From GWB2-37-7 sp942492835 (GTDB lineage: Bacteria; Bacillota; Clostridia; Lutisporales; Lutisporaceae), in assembly GCA_942492835.1 (NCBI GenBank), contig OW818645.1, positions 2,914,001-2,978,000 on the forward strand: a DNA stretch of 64,000 bases, given 5' to 3'. A program made the position numbers and the translations under genes. A model generated the notes under the pieces. That model saw only the letters and a list, made by a program, of their open reading frames with translations. It ran no database searches and had not been told where the DNA came from. Of the stretch, positions 24,985 to 34,612 are shown piece by piece; the first letter of the stretch is position 1; the number at the start of each line of letters is the position of its first letter.

Positions 24985-25341
24985 GTGTTTGTGAAAAATA
25001 TAAAGTTTAGAGTATATGAAAAATTTAATAAAAGTGTTTGCGAGGTTTTAGAAATTGACTTTAAAAGACAAAAGGTTATAGCATTATTTAGAAATTTATT
25101 GCCAAATATTTATGATTTTGATGAAGTCGAGTTTTTACAATTTGTAGGATTGAGAGATATTAATAAAAACGATGTCTACGAGAAAGATCTTTTATCTAAT
25201 GGAATTGACTACTACGAAGTATTTTTTGATGACCAGAATGCTTGTTTTATGGGCAAATCTCATAATAATGTTAAAACCATAAATGAATTGGTAAGTAACG
25301 GGTATTATATAGATATATGTAATTGTACAGATAAAGATTAA
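24985..25341 (+). CDS. YopX-like protein
   Basis: The 118-residue protein matches the YopX family of Bacillus SPbeta and clostridial phages: an N-terminal NIKFRVYEKFNK, a central LQFVGLRDINKNDVYEKDLL, and a late YEVFFDDQNACFM. The function of the family is unknown. It has a GTG start behind GGAGG. It lies just right of the recombinase and may be the last gene of the element or a cargo gene. Confidence 0.7.
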   Translation: MFVKNIKFRVYEKFNKSVCEVLEIDFKRQKVIALFRNLLPNIYDFDEVEFLQFVGLRDINKNDVYEKDLLSNGIDYYEVFFDDQNACFMGKSHNNVKTINELVSNGYYIDICNCTDKD

Positions 25342-25367
25342 GCGAGCCTAATAAGACTCGCTAATTT

Positions 25368-28300
25368 TTATCTAAAATATTTTGAATCACGATTGCTGAA
25401 AGCTGGCATTGTTCCTTCTAGTATATCTATTATTTTCTGGTTTATCAAAGGATTTTCAATTGATCCTGATAGATATTCAACACGATTTTTATCAGTTTTA
25501 TGAATTTTAGCAAAAATTATTTGCTCAGCATTACAAACAACAGCAAGATTTGGGTTATGAGTAACCATTATTATTTGTCTATGATTTTTTGCAGACTTTA
25601 TTGCTGGAACAAGCATATTAAATACAGATTGATTATCCAAATTTTCTTCTGGCTGATCAATAATTAATGGAACATCATCTTTATCAACCAACAAGTAAAA
25701 CATTAATAGTAAAGCTCCTTTTTCACCAGGTGAAAGTTTGGATAATTCTTTATCCCCTAATTTTAATCCATATGAAGGTGACAGATACTCTAATGAAAAA
25801 ATATAATTATATAAGTCTTCCTTTGAATATGTTTTTGTCAATTGATTCTCAATTTCATATTTTTGAAAGTTATCTTGCCGTTCTTCTAATAAAAATAAAA
25901 TTCTGTTAATAAATTGTATTATCATATTTGGATTTTTTAAATCTACTTCATCTAAGAGAGCTTGAATTTTCTTTTTACCTTCGGTATTACCATAGAAATT
26001 GCCTTTAACTCCTTGATTAATAAATTTCAAAAATCCATCTGAAAAACCAGAAGCATTTAATATAACTTCAAAATTCAACTGAAATTCAGGGTCTGATACT
26101 TTTTGAGTAGAAAAATAGGTTTGTACAGGCTTATATAATTTTTCTAGAATAACAACTAATTTTGAAATGTTGGCGTATATCTCCCTTGTTTTTTGCTCTC
26201 TATTTTCAATAAGAGTCTTTAAATCTATAGGTAGTGTATCGTTAATATAATCTAATTCATTTTGATAGTATAATAATGTATCTGGTTTTTCTTTGTCACC
26301 AATTATATTAGTTTTAGTAAGTTCCCATTGCTTTAATGAGCTCAAGTATACTTGATATTTCTTATTAGGCTCGTTAAGTTTGTTTTGTAAATTTATTATT
26401 TCAGCTTCAATCTTCTTTTGTTTATTTACAAGACTTGATTCATTACTCAAGGATAATTGTTGCATCAATTTTATATTCTCTTTGTCAAAGTCATTTTGTA
26501 AATCTTTTATAGGAACACGTTCTACTTTTAATGTTATTATTGAATCTTGATTTAGATTGAGTAATTTAAGTTCATCAAATATTCCTGACTTTATAATTTC
26601 GTACTGTTTCTCAAAATTATCTAGTTTTTCATTAAGACTTTTAGTTGCAGCAATGTTTATTTTATTTTTATTAAGATTTTCTTGAGTTAGCTCGATCTCT
26701 TTAATTAAGAGATCCTTACTTTCATTTAACTCATTTATATTTGTAGTAATCAAATTTAATTGAGCTTGTATCTCTGGAGTATCGGCAGGGATTTTTTCTT
26801 CTTTTGGTTTGGAATTTTCATGTATTTCTAATTCTTGATGCTTGTTATTAATGTTTTCTTCTATTTTTTTTATATAAGATTGTTTGTATTGGTTTTCAAG
26901 TTTGATTATTTTTTTGTTTAAATTAGTAATTTCATTCTTAATAATACCAATTGATTGCATAATTGTAGAGCTATTTTGCTCGATTAATTCATCTAAGCTA
27001 TTTTTGCCTAATCTATCCTCTTGACCAACATGTGAAAAAATAACCTTCTTTAATTCATTTTCAAATTTATTGTTTTCATTATTACAAAGGTTTTCTAGAA
27101 ATTTTTGTGGTAAATATTTAACTTTTTCTAGTTTCATCGACTCGGGATTTAAATCTAGAGATACTGACCCTTCTTCAATCTCACTCTCCCATACAATTTT
27201 TGATTCAAAATTCTTAGCTAAATTATTACTTCGAAATTTAGCTTTTGTTAAAAAAGAAAAATCTTCCCAATTGCTGGTGTTACCAGAAAGTGCTATTATG
27301 TCTGCTAATGCGCTCTTACCATTTCCCTTATTACCTATAATTGCCACTAAGCTACTATTAAAAGTTATATTATTATTGAACCAGATGTCTTCTTCTTTTG
27401 AATCTTCTTTTTTATTTATTTGAATAGATTTTATATACTTAGTTTTATTTTTTTGAACTTTATCTATTTTAGGAGGTAAATCACCAATATACACGCGATC
27501 TAACTTTTCGTTTAAAATTTGTTTTAACCCTTCAAAAGTAGTATCTGCTTTGAGCCAAGTGAAACATTTTCCTATTCTATCTTTTTCGGTGGAATCAGAA
27601 TAATAATGAGCATCACTGCAGTCAAGTAGTAAATCATTAACGAGAGCTTCAGATAAGCTATCTTTTGCTCGATAGAAAAGATTAACATTATCGGAGGAAA
27701 TAAACACAAAATCGGCACCGTTAATAATGCTCTTTTTATCTCCAATAGATTGGTCATTCCATTTTATATCATACCACTCAGTTTTACCAATGGCAGTCAA
27801 ATATTTATCTTTAAAATAATGGCAAGACTCGAGAACTTCTATGACTTTTTCTATGTTGAAATTAATATTATTAAATCCTTCTTGAAGATCGTCTCCAAAG
27901 TCAATTGATCTTCCTTCAGGTAATGACTCCTTAATTTTTCTGCCCAATTCCTCAAGACTATCTCTAGTAGCTAAAGCATTCCACGTTATTCCTTCAGCTG
28001 TAGGGGAAAGAATATATTTTCTTGGAAGTGCATTTATAAAATGTGTTTCAATTATTTCTGGTTGTATTTCGTTTGAAAAAATAATATGATAATTTACTCT
28101 ACTTAATTTTGAATTACTTCCACCAAATTTATCTAATCTAATTTCTATAACAGGTAAAAGCAAATCGATATTAGTTAATCTTCCTGACTCTTTGTATTTT
28201 AGAACTTTTTTATACCCATTAAGAAAGATATAATCATTTATTCCAAGCACTTTAAATTCTTTGGGTAGGTGTTCTAGTTCGGTGATAAATTTTTCCCATG

Positions 28301-28400
28301 CTTCTTCTTTAGTATTGGCAGTATAATGTTGGACAATAGAATCAGGTGTATGAACATGCATGTCCCATTTTTTCCATTGAGAACCTTCAGGATAATTCAT
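25368..28400 (-). CDS. PHP-domain SMC-like ATPase (TrlF-like)
   Basis: The 1010-residue protein starts with a PHP phosphoesterase region (KKWDMHVHTPDS) and continues into an ABC/SMC-type ATPase. The P-loop GNKGNGKS lies at 356-363, a long coiled coil at about 430-700, the signature LSPGEKGALLL at about 885-895, Walker B LIIDQPEENLD around Asp915, and the H-loop VTHNP. Family members are large DNA or RNA-surveillance ATPases commonly found in defence islands. It is on the minus strand with a strong GGAGG site. A role in phage defence is inferred from family and context, not shown. Confidence 0.75.
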   Translation of the reverse strand: MNYPEGSQWKKWDMHVHTPDSIVQHYTANTKEEAWEKFITELEHLPKEFKVLGINDYIFLNGYKKVLKYKESGRLTNIDLLLPVIEIRLDKFGGSNSKLSRVNYHIIFSNEIQPEIIETHFINALPRKYILSPTAEGITWNALATRDSLEELGRKIKESLPEGRSIDFGDDLQEGFNNINFNIEKVIEVLESCHYFKDKYLTAIGKTEWYDIKWNDQSIGDKKSIINGADFVFISSDNVNLFYRAKDSLSEALVNDLLLDCSDAHYYSDSTEKDRIGKCFTWLKADTTFEGLKQILNEKLDRVYIGDLPPKIDKVQKNKTKYIKSIQINKKEDSKEEDIWFNNNITFNSSLVAIIGNKGNGKSALADIIALSGNTSNWEDFSFLTKAKFRSNNLAKNFESKIVWESEIEEGSVSLDLNPESMKLEKVKYLPQKFLENLCNNENNKFENELKKVIFSHVGQEDRLGKNSLDELIEQNSSTIMQSIGIIKNEITNLNKKIIKLENQYKQSYIKKIEENINNKHQELEIHENSKPKEEKIPADTPEIQAQLNLITTNINELNESKDLLIKEIELTQENLNKNKINIAATKSLNEKLDNFEKQYEIIKSGIFDELKLLNLNQDSIITLKVERVPIKDLQNDFDKENIKLMQQLSLSNESSLVNKQKKIEAEIINLQNKLNEPNKKYQVYLSSLKQWELTKTNIIGDKEKPDTLLYYQNELDYINDTLPIDLKTLIENREQKTREIYANISKLVVILEKLYKPVQTYFSTQKVSDPEFQLNFEVILNASGFSDGFLKFINQGVKGNFYGNTEGKKKIQALLDEVDLKNPNMIIQFINRILFLLEERQDNFQKYEIENQLTKTYSKEDLYNYIFSLEYLSPSYGLKLGDKELSKLSPGEKGALLLMFYLLVDKDDVPLIIDQPEENLDNQSVFNMLVPAIKSAKNHRQIIMVTHNPNLAVVCNAEQIIFAKIHKTDKNRVEYLSGSIENPLINQKIIDILEGTMPAFSNRDSKYFR

Positions 28401-28866
28401 GCGCTATTTACCTCCAATAAAAATTTACTGTATAGGGAAATTATAGCACATGAGATTTGAATGTAAACATATTAATTACAAATAGAACCAATTTTCTCCA
28501 ATAAAATAATTGTATTTTGAATTAATAATATATAGTAGTACAATATAAACATAATTTATAAAGCCAAAGTTGATATAGCTTTTATATTCTTTTCAAGCAG
28601 ACGATGCATGTTGAATGCGTAATAATGATGACGAATAGTGGTCCACAGGGGAAATGAGGCAGGTAAACCACTATATGTAGTGGTTTGGGAGCAAAAAACG
28701 AGCAAAAATTGAGGCAAAAAACTGCGATTTTTGACCCTGTTTTTTGGGGCGTTTCATAGATGACATTCAGGATTTTTCAGTTTCTGATGAAATTTCCTTA
28801 GTTGGACAATAAAATGATACAGAATAGTTCTATGATAGACAAACAGGGAGTTGTAGGAGGATGCAT
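28401..28866. other. Intergenic region with a 9-bp palindrome
   Basis: This gap is very AT-rich up to about 28600 and holds the minus-strand promoter region of the PHP-SMC gene. AAACCACTA (28665-28673) and TAGTGGTTT (28678-28686) form a perfect 9-bp inverted repeat with a 4-base loop and no T-run. It lies in a more GC-rich stretch (28630-28780) that may be a mobile-element scar. No gene is seen. Confidence 0.4.
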
Positions 28867-29202
28867 ATGAATAAGAAATTAGGAATAAATGATATGGCTG
28901 ATTCACAGTCTGCAATAAAGGATTATATAAGCTATAGAGAAGAAAATGGTTATAGGCACAAAGCGAGAGTTCTTATTTCATCTAAAGAGAAAAACCGTTA
29001 CAACAACATTCTATATGTATATGTAGCAATAGATGCAAGTAACTCATCTATATTTTTAGAAGGAGATGAAGAATTTATAAGAGATTTCCGTGGGACATAT
29101 GGATATGAATATCAGAGGTTTAATTTTATCAATGGGACATTGATAATACAAGCAACAGATATATGGGGAAATGCTATTGAACTAAATATAACTGGGGTGT
29201 AA
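28867..29202 (+). CDS. Hypothetical protein, alpha+beta, unrecognised
   Basis: The 111-residue protein is predicted to have a helical start and a beta-rich body (NILYVYVAIDASNSSIFLEG, then TLIIQATDIWGNAIEL). An AGGAGG directly abuts an ATG at 28861, so the in-frame ATG at 28867 with a six-base gap is chosen. No family is recognised. Confidence 0.5.
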   Translation: MNKKLGINDMADSQSAIKDYISYREENGYRHKARVLISSKEKNRYNNILYVYVAIDASNSSIFLEGDEEFIRDFRGTYGYEYQRFNFINGTLIIQATDIWGNAIELNITGV

Positions 29203-29295
29203 CAAACTTCCGAATTGAGCTGAGTAGTATAAACAGGAATTTATAAGGATTACAATATAGTTGGAAGCGATCCATCATGCAAAGGAGAGGGGAGT

Positions 29296-30939
29296 ATGGA
29301 TAAGAACATTGACGGCCGTATACCCGCATATGAATGCACTGATAGCAAAATTAACTGGACCTGCAAAATTTGCAAAGACCTGCCGAACTATGCAGGGATG
29401 TACCTGTGGCAGCGAGAATGTGAAAAAAGCAAGGCGCAGAATGAAGATGATCAACGTGCCGATCTCATACAGATGAAATACTATTACGCTTTGTTGCATC
29501 TATTGGACGAGATACACAAGCTTCCAGAATGTCCTAACCCAGTACGCCCCATATCGGAATCCGCATATCAGAAATGCCCCGCACCGGAACACTTTGACCG
29601 CTATCGGAAGATGTATAATACATATGTGACCATTCTGATGTCGGAAAAGAGGCTTAAGAAGATCAATCTGAAATGCGACATATGCGCTGTTCTGCCTTAT
29701 ACTATTTCTGTAGATTTGAATATAGTCGCGAAAAACATGTACAGCGATGATATGGAGAAAATGCAAAAACTGGAATTGGACGCAATGGTTACAGACTGTT
29801 ATTTGGAGGCACTTGGCTCTTGTGAGCAGTGGGAAGAGTGTCCGAACGAGGCGGACTGGCTGGAATTGATGAACAGTGCTCGGCTACTAAAAGAATATCT
29901 GGAGACTAAAGACCGTGAGGCTTTGCTCATCAGCCTGAGCTACTGGAACAGGGCACGAGCCACCGATAATCTTCTAAATATCGGACTTAAAACAACTTCC
30001 AAAGATTTTGAGGCTCAGGATATTCCGTTATGTGTGTTGGAAGGGAAAAAGCTCGTTTATCTGGATTTTGGCGTTTATCAACTATATGAGAGTAATGGGG
30101 GTTTCCGCACACGTCTAGATACTTATGCGGAAATGGACGAAATCCAGTTTATCTATAGTCCTACTCATATGGAGGAAGTATGCAGAATGGGCAATTCTGC
30201 ATTTGAGAGTAAGCGGCGGGAGAATGTTTCAAAAATCTGTGGTGACCGTGAAGTTCTCCCTGCTGAGGATGGATGCCTCAAAATATTTGAAGAACCTGTA
30301 GATGCCTGTTTTGCCCGTGCAAAAAAACTTCAGGATTTGAACAGGAATGCTGAGGAGTCTGAATGCACTAGATTTGAGGCGCTGGAGGAACAGACGTACA
30401 GATTGCTTGGATGGGGCGAAAAAGAGATGGAAGAACGCAGAAAGGCAATATCTGCGTTGACATCGATACAGTTATTCGATCCAAAGAACGAGACGATTGA
30501 TAACAAGAGTCTCAACCATATTTTCTGTGGGATTTGCGGCTCTCAGGTTCTATTGGAGGAGTTTAAGGACTACAGCAAAAAGGAACAAACCTTCTCTGAA
30601 ATCCGGGAAGTGGTTCGGCTCCTTTACATGCTGATGAACGCACTGGGCTACCACAGAAACAAAATTAAGAAGCGCACAAAGTTTACACATAAGGCTTTTT
30701 ATCCCACTTATGATCGCGAGTTCTACCGAACCATTAGAAGCGGCTTTTATGATGTTGACCACCTCTGCTATGCGTCAAAATGTGATTACTTTGTCACTTG
30801 TGATTATGCGTTGTCATTGCAGGCAATGGAAATTTATCGTTATCTCGGATGCGAAACCCTTGTCATCTATTGCGAAAACAAAGCGACTGATCCATCTTTG
30901 CCCCTCACGGTTCTATGTGAGAAACCCGATGCTTCGTAA
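29296..30939 (+). CDS. Large protein with C-terminal PIN-like nuclease region
   Basis: The 547-residue protein has two CxxC pairs near the start (CKIC, CDIC) and a middle beta strand KLVYLDFGVYQLYE with an acidic residue where PIN domains start. Near the end is DVDHLCYASKCDYFVTCDYAL, which fits the last strands of a PIN nuclease (D..H.-YA--CDYFVT-D). It may therefore be an RNA-cleaving defence or toxin-like protein. Base composition is clearly more GC-rich than the flanking DNA, a sign of transfer. The start ATG is behind GGAGAGGGG. The PIN assignment is tentative. Confidence 0.5.
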   Translation: MDKNIDGRIPAYECTDSKINWTCKICKDLPNYAGMYLWQRECEKSKAQNEDDQRADLIQMKYYYALLHLLDEIHKLPECPNPVRPISESAYQKCPAPEHFDRYRKMYNTYVTILMSEKRLKKINLKCDICAVLPYTISVDLNIVAKNMYSDDMEKMQKLELDAMVTDCYLEALGSCEQWEECPNEADWLELMNSARLLKEYLETKDREALLISLSYWNRARATDNLLNIGLKTTSKDFEAQDIPLCVLEGKKLVYLDFGVYQLYESNGGFRTRLDTYAEMDEIQFIYSPTHMEEVCRMGNSAFESKRRENVSKICGDREVLPAEDGCLKIFEEPVDACFARAKKLQDLNRNAEESECTRFEALEEQTYRLLGWGEKEMEERRKAISALTSIQLFDPKNETIDNKSLNHIFCGICGSQVLLEEFKDYSKKEQTFSEIREVVRLLYMLMNALGYHRNKIKKRTKFTHKAFYPTYDREFYRTIRSGFYDVDHLCYASKCDYFVTCDYALSLQAMEIYRYLGCETLVIYCENKATDPSLPLTVLCEKPDAS

Positions 30940-30940
30940 G

Positions 30941-31838
30941 GATATGTGCCAGGTGCAAAGGTTATTAGGTTATTGAAGTAATATACCCCATATGGTAAAA
31001 TGAGGATATTAATTACCATATGGGGTGTTTTTTATGGCGAGAGCTTGGAGAGAAGAATATAAAGGTGGTATATATCACGTAATAGCAAGAGGGAATAACA
31101 AGTAACATTACATAACAATGGGGTATACAGTATATGGTTATGTACTTATGGATAACCACTATCATTTAGTAATACAGACTTTTGATAAGAAGCTTCAGGA
31201 GATAATGCATCAGATTAATAATAAATATAGTAAGTATTTCAATAATAAATATAAAAGAGTTGGACATGTTTTTCAAGGAAGGTATAAGTCCATATTGGTA
31301 CAAGACGAGAGCTATATACTAAAGCTGATAAGATATATACATAAGAATCCAGTTAGAGCAGGTATTTGTAGAAGCATGGAAGACTATAAATGGAGCAGTG
31401 ATATTTATTATAGAAAGAATATAAAAAGCTTAATAAATATTGCTATTGCATTAGAAATGTTCGATAAAAATATGGAAAATGCAGTTACAGCCTATAAGGA
31501 ATTTATGAAGGAAGAAGAAGAGACTGAATATAGTAAATTAGACAAAATAGGTGAAGAAGCATACCAAATATTATGTAAAAGCAAAAAAGAAGCTAAGCAA
31601 AGAAAAAGATTGGATGAAATACTGATAGAAGCAGCAGAAATGATAGAAATCTTTCAACTGATAAAAACAGGGTCAAGGAAAAGGATTCTTACAGAATATA
31701 AAACCAGATATATACTTAAAGCAAAGGAACAGGGTTATACACTTAAGGAAATAGGTGAAAACATTGGCATGACTGCGGTATCAGCAAAGGAGTTAATCGA
31801 TAAACATAGATAAATAACCTAATAATCTGTGCACCTGG
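30941..31838 (+). mobile_element. RAYT/IS200-like element, copy 1
   Basis: The left end (30941-30974) contains GTGCCAGGTGCAAAGGTTAT; the right end (about 31811-31838) is its inverted match with few changes. An internal palindrome CCCCATATGGTAA...TTACCATATGGGG is followed by TGTTTTTT just before the transposase start, like a terminator that shields the gene. The right terminus is worn (CACCTGGGAAA instead of CACCTGGCAC). Three related copies occur at 35896, 37521 and 42186. Confidence 0.85.
31034..31813 (+). pseudogene. IS200-like / RAYT transposase, copy 1 (internal deletion)
   Basis: The first codons (MARAWREEYKGGIYHVIARG) stop at a TAA at 31103 because a segment of the N-terminal region is missing. 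The rest reads from an ATG at 31118 to 31813 and contains the HUH motif DNHYHL, the Tyr-rich KYSKYFNNKYKRVGHVFQGRY stretch with the likely nucleophile, and a helical C-terminus with a helix-turn-helix (YTLKEIGENIGMTAVSAKEL). The enzyme would be a single-strand HUH transposase. With its first strand separated it is probably inactive. Confidence 0.8.
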
Positions 31839-32007
31839 GAAACCACTGATAAACACCACATTAAAATTTCAAAAACTAATATTTTAAAATTCTAAGCTAT
31901 ACAATACGCTATATAGGATTTTATTACACTAAGCAATGATTTACTATTCCCAATAAACGTAGATTTTTCAAATGTGAAGACTTTATCAGCGGTTTCCCTG
32001 GCACATA

Positions 32008-32445
32008 CTTTATTTGATGACGGTTCTGAAAGGGATCGCAGAGATTGAGATGCTTTGCCTGAATTCCAAGGAAAACTTCGATGAAAATAAGCAGTACCTA
32101 AAAAAGCGGATGGAGGAAAAAGCAAACCCAGTTATCTGAAAGCTGGTTCAGATGGATAGCACAAATCTTGACCGGATGCAGATACAAATGGCTACCGCTC
32201 GTGAGTTTCTAATTATCATTCGACTGAACAAGGGGGATGGTAAAGGGCAACAGGATAAAACATCAGATGTGTTCCCGTACCTATCAAGAATTGAAAAAAG
32301 CCTAAAGGATCAAAGTTTTACTGCTAGACGAGCAGATAATGCGGATATAAAGAGGCTTCTTGGAGTCTACTATGAGCAGAATGTTACCGTGGATAGATAC
32401 GAGGGCTTTGACGGTGAACGATGGGTTGTGCTTGGGGAGGTGTAA
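32008..32445 (+). pseudogene. Fragment of an ICE conjugation gene
   Basis: In one frame the DNA reads VLKGIAEIEMLCLNSKENFD..., a TGA at about 32138, then STNLDRMQIQMATAREFLII and FPYLSRIEKSLKDQSFTA up to FDGERWVVLGEV. I associate this with the small protein encoded just before the VirB4-like ATPase in clostridial conjugative elements; that recognition is from memory. The start is lost where a CCTGGCACATACTTT sequence, the terminal motif of the RAYT element, abuts it at about 31996-32010. It is dead. Confidence 0.5.
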
Positions 32446-32462
32446 AGAATTACTTTACGAAT

Positions 32463-32497
32463 TATCAATTTAATATTAAAATAATATTAAATTGATA
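32463..32497. repeat. 16-bp perfect palindrome
   Basis: Positions 32463-32478 and 32482-32497 are exact inverted repeats around AAA, composed almost only of A and T with TATCAA/TTGATA ends. It could be an operator or the end of a mobile element; the following gene starts 17 bases later. Confidence 0.55.
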
Positions 32498-32513
32498 AAG
32501 AAGTGGCCCAAAA

Positions 32514-32846
32514 ATGTCAAATGAATTAATTAATGTTTTTTCAAATGAACCTAAGGTATCAAGCGAAGACTTAGTATCATTAAAAATTGGATATAAAAAA
32601 CTGACAGGAGAAAGAATTGCTAAAGCTACTACTTCGGATGGAAGGACTTTTATTAAATCGCTATCGCCTTCGGGGGTTACAGAAGAGTCCATAGTAACCA
32701 TATCACATTTTTCCACAAAAGAAGAACGAGATGATGTTATTTATGATTTGTCTGAAAAATATGTTCAAGATGATATTGCAGATATGCTTGATATTTCTCA
32801 AGGAACAGTATGTAATGTGCTAAAGAAGAAAAGAAAGAAAAAATAG
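32514..32846 (+). CDS. Small HTH-containing protein
   Basis: The 110-residue protein ends with a clear helix-turn-helix (KYVQDDIADMLDISQGTVCNVL) and a basic tail KKKRKKK, so it probably binds DNA. The first 70 residues are not recognised. No good ribosome site precedes the ATG; the 16-bp palindrome does. It may be a regulator left from the conjugative element. Confidence 0.55.
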   Translation: MSNELINVFSNEPKVSSEDLVSLKIGYKKLTGERIAKATTSDGRTFIKSLSPSGVTEESIVTISHFSTKEERDDVIYDLSEKYVQDDIADMLDISQGTVCNVLKKKRKKK

Positions 32847-32945
32847 TTGTAACAGTACAAAGTATATTGAATTTTTAATGATGCGATCTAATGAAGAAAA
32901 TAGCGACTTAGTAAAATAACCGTTTAAAAAGGAGGACTTAAGAAA

Positions 32946-33185
32946 ATGCAAAAATATCAAGAAAGTTTTGATACTCCAAAAGATGAAATACCATTAGAGT
33001 GTCCAATCTGTAAGCATGAATTTAATCTTCAAGAAGATGTAGAAATAGATTCAGTTAAAAATGGCTATAAATCTACATTGCATTGCCATAAATGCAAATT
33101 CAAAAAGGTTTTAAGCTTTACAACAGATAAAGATGTTGAAGAATTAGACAATAATGATGAAAGCTATGATGAAGATTATGAGTAA
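32946..33185 (+). CDS. Small zinc-ribbon protein
   Basis: The 79-residue protein has LECPICKHEF and LHCHKCKFKK, a four-cysteine zinc ribbon, followed by a very acidic tail. AGGAGG lies just upstream. The function is unknown; such ribbons bind nucleic acid or protein. A terminator follows at 33239. Confidence 0.6.
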   Translation: MQKYQESFDTPKDEIPLECPICKHEFNLQEDVEIDSVKNGYKSTLHCHKCKFKKVLSFTTDKDVEELDNNDESYDEDYE

Positions 33186-33238
33186 AAACTCCAAATACTA
33201 AGAACAGATACAACTAAATAAATCCAATTTATAATGAG

Positions 33239-33269
33239 CAACCTTTCAAATCCGAGAGGTTGTTTTTTT
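33239..33269 (+). terminator. Rho-independent terminator
   Basis: CAACCT (33239-33244) pairs with AGGTTG (33257-33262), followed by seven T. It closes the small zinc-ribbon gene. Confidence 0.7.
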
Positions 33270-33303
33270 GCACTCTAAAACAAGAAAGGACTGATGAACA
33301 GCA

Positions 33304-33549
33304 ATGAAAAAGCAAAATATTGAAACGGAACCGAGGGGTAACATCAAAACCTTTGTAGATATGATTGCTCCGTCTATTATTAAATTCAACGTAGATCATT
33401 TCATCTGCGGAAACACCTTTCGATGTGTCTGGGGGCTCCGTGAATATCCGACAAGCACCATTGAACAGGTGATTCTTAGACACTTGGGAGAGAGAAAGAT
33501 AGGTGCCAGACACCGAAGTTATCCAGTTATTATAATTGAAAAACCATAA
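33304..33549 (+). pseudogene. N-terminal fragment of a VirB4-like conjugation ATPase
   Basis: The 81-codon frame reads NIKTFVDMIAPSIIKFNVDH, then CGNTFRCVWGLREYP and EQVILRHLGER, which I recognise as the start of VirB4-type ATPases of clostridial conjugative elements. These proteins normally exceed 600 residues. Similarity stops at about 33498, exactly where an ATAGGTGCCAGACACC repeat begins, so the gene was cut by that repeat or by a rearrangement. Confidence 0.65.
33499..33532. repeat. REP-like repeat, partial
   Basis: ATAGGTGCCAGACACC followed by GAAGTTATCCAGTTA matches, with few changes, the sequence at 49106-49135, where the second half forms a full hairpin. It truncates the VirB4-like fragment. 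Confidence 0.55.
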
Positions 33550-33821
33550 AATATCGTGTTCTTTTGATGCACACGACACATGTGGAGACGGTAGTATTGA
33601 TAACAAGGGTTTAGATAAGAGTGTCTGGAAAGGCTTGAAATAAGGGGTTTTTGAGTTTTGGAGGAAAGAACCCAGAACTCAAAAATCTTTTTTTAATGGT
33701 TCTTGGAAACATGTCCAATAAATTGAAATTTATAGTTGAGTTAGCAGATTGGATGTGCTACTCTTGTGACAGAGCAGATTGGATGTATCAATTATCAATC
33801 AAGGTTAGGGGGGATAATATA

Positions 33822-34562
33822 ATGTTTTTTAAAATAAAAGGGAAGCGAGTACATAATGAAAGTAGTTTAGGTATTTATAGTGCAAAGGAAAATGAGCCGC
33901 GGTCCTCTGTAATGGAAAGCAGCGACTATGATTTTGCGGTGCAGAAATATACAAAATCGGATTTTCGTTTCAGATTTGTGCATGAATATATAAACTATAT
34001 TAAACTCACCTATGGTGTTGAAATTTTTAATTGCAAATTTGAACTTCCACAGTCTGACTGTAATTTTTTGAACTTTTATATTTACTTGTGGGAAGACGAC
34101 CCTACCATCCAATATAGGATTGAAGACGCTAATAATCACTTTATAATGGCATTTTACAAAATATTAAAGGATTATCCTCTTCCTGCAGTTACAGAACAAC
34201 TTCGCCTTCAATTTCTTATCAAGAACATATATCACGTAATGCATGGCAGAGTTTTGAAGTTGACCTGGGAGGACATTCATTTAAGAATTAAAGACCTTTT
34301 TCCTCAGATAGCAGATATAAGTTATTGGTTAGTTTTTTATGTGTTTATAAAAAAGGAAGAGTTTCAAGTAATAATAGAAAACACTTTGCAATTAAATCAA
34401 ATAAAAGAATATTGCTACAAAATGTCTAAAATACATGATATAAATAATATTTTATGTTTTGAACAATTTCAAATCAGAATTGACAATTACGATAATTATC
34501 AATTAATTGGTGGCTATAACTATTTTAACAGTGACTATATGTTTAACTGTTTATTGTTTTAA
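33822..34562 (+). CDS. Hypothetical protein, orphan
   Basis: The 246-residue protein is rich in aromatic residues (LNFYIYLWEDD, SYWLVFYVFIKKEEF) and predicted helical in the second half. No family is recognised. The ATG at 33822 follows GGGGGG; the frame is open for 57 codons farther left but without a ribosome site. It is the first of three same-strand orphan genes that may form an operon. Confidence 0.5.
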   Translation: MFFKIKGKRVHNESSLGIYSAKENEPRSSVMESSDYDFAVQKYTKSDFRFRFVHEYINYIKLTYGVEIFNCKFELPQSDCNFLNFYIYLWEDDPTIQYRIEDANNHFIMAFYKILKDYPLPAVTEQLRLQFLIKNIYHVMHGRVLKLTWEDIHLRIKDLFPQIADISYWLVFYVFIKKEEFQVIIENTLQLNQIKEYCYKMSKIHDINNILCFEQFQIRIDNYDNYQLIGGYNYFNSDYMFNCLLF

Positions 34563-34612
34563 TAGCACTAAGAACTCAATTTAGTATTATAGCAGAAAGG
34601 TGATGGTTATAG

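Noticed and set aside
383..25000. Attachment-site direct repeats at the prophage edges
   Set aside because: I compared the flanks at 211-382 and 24833-24984 by eye and found no convincing shared core; comparison with an empty site is needed.
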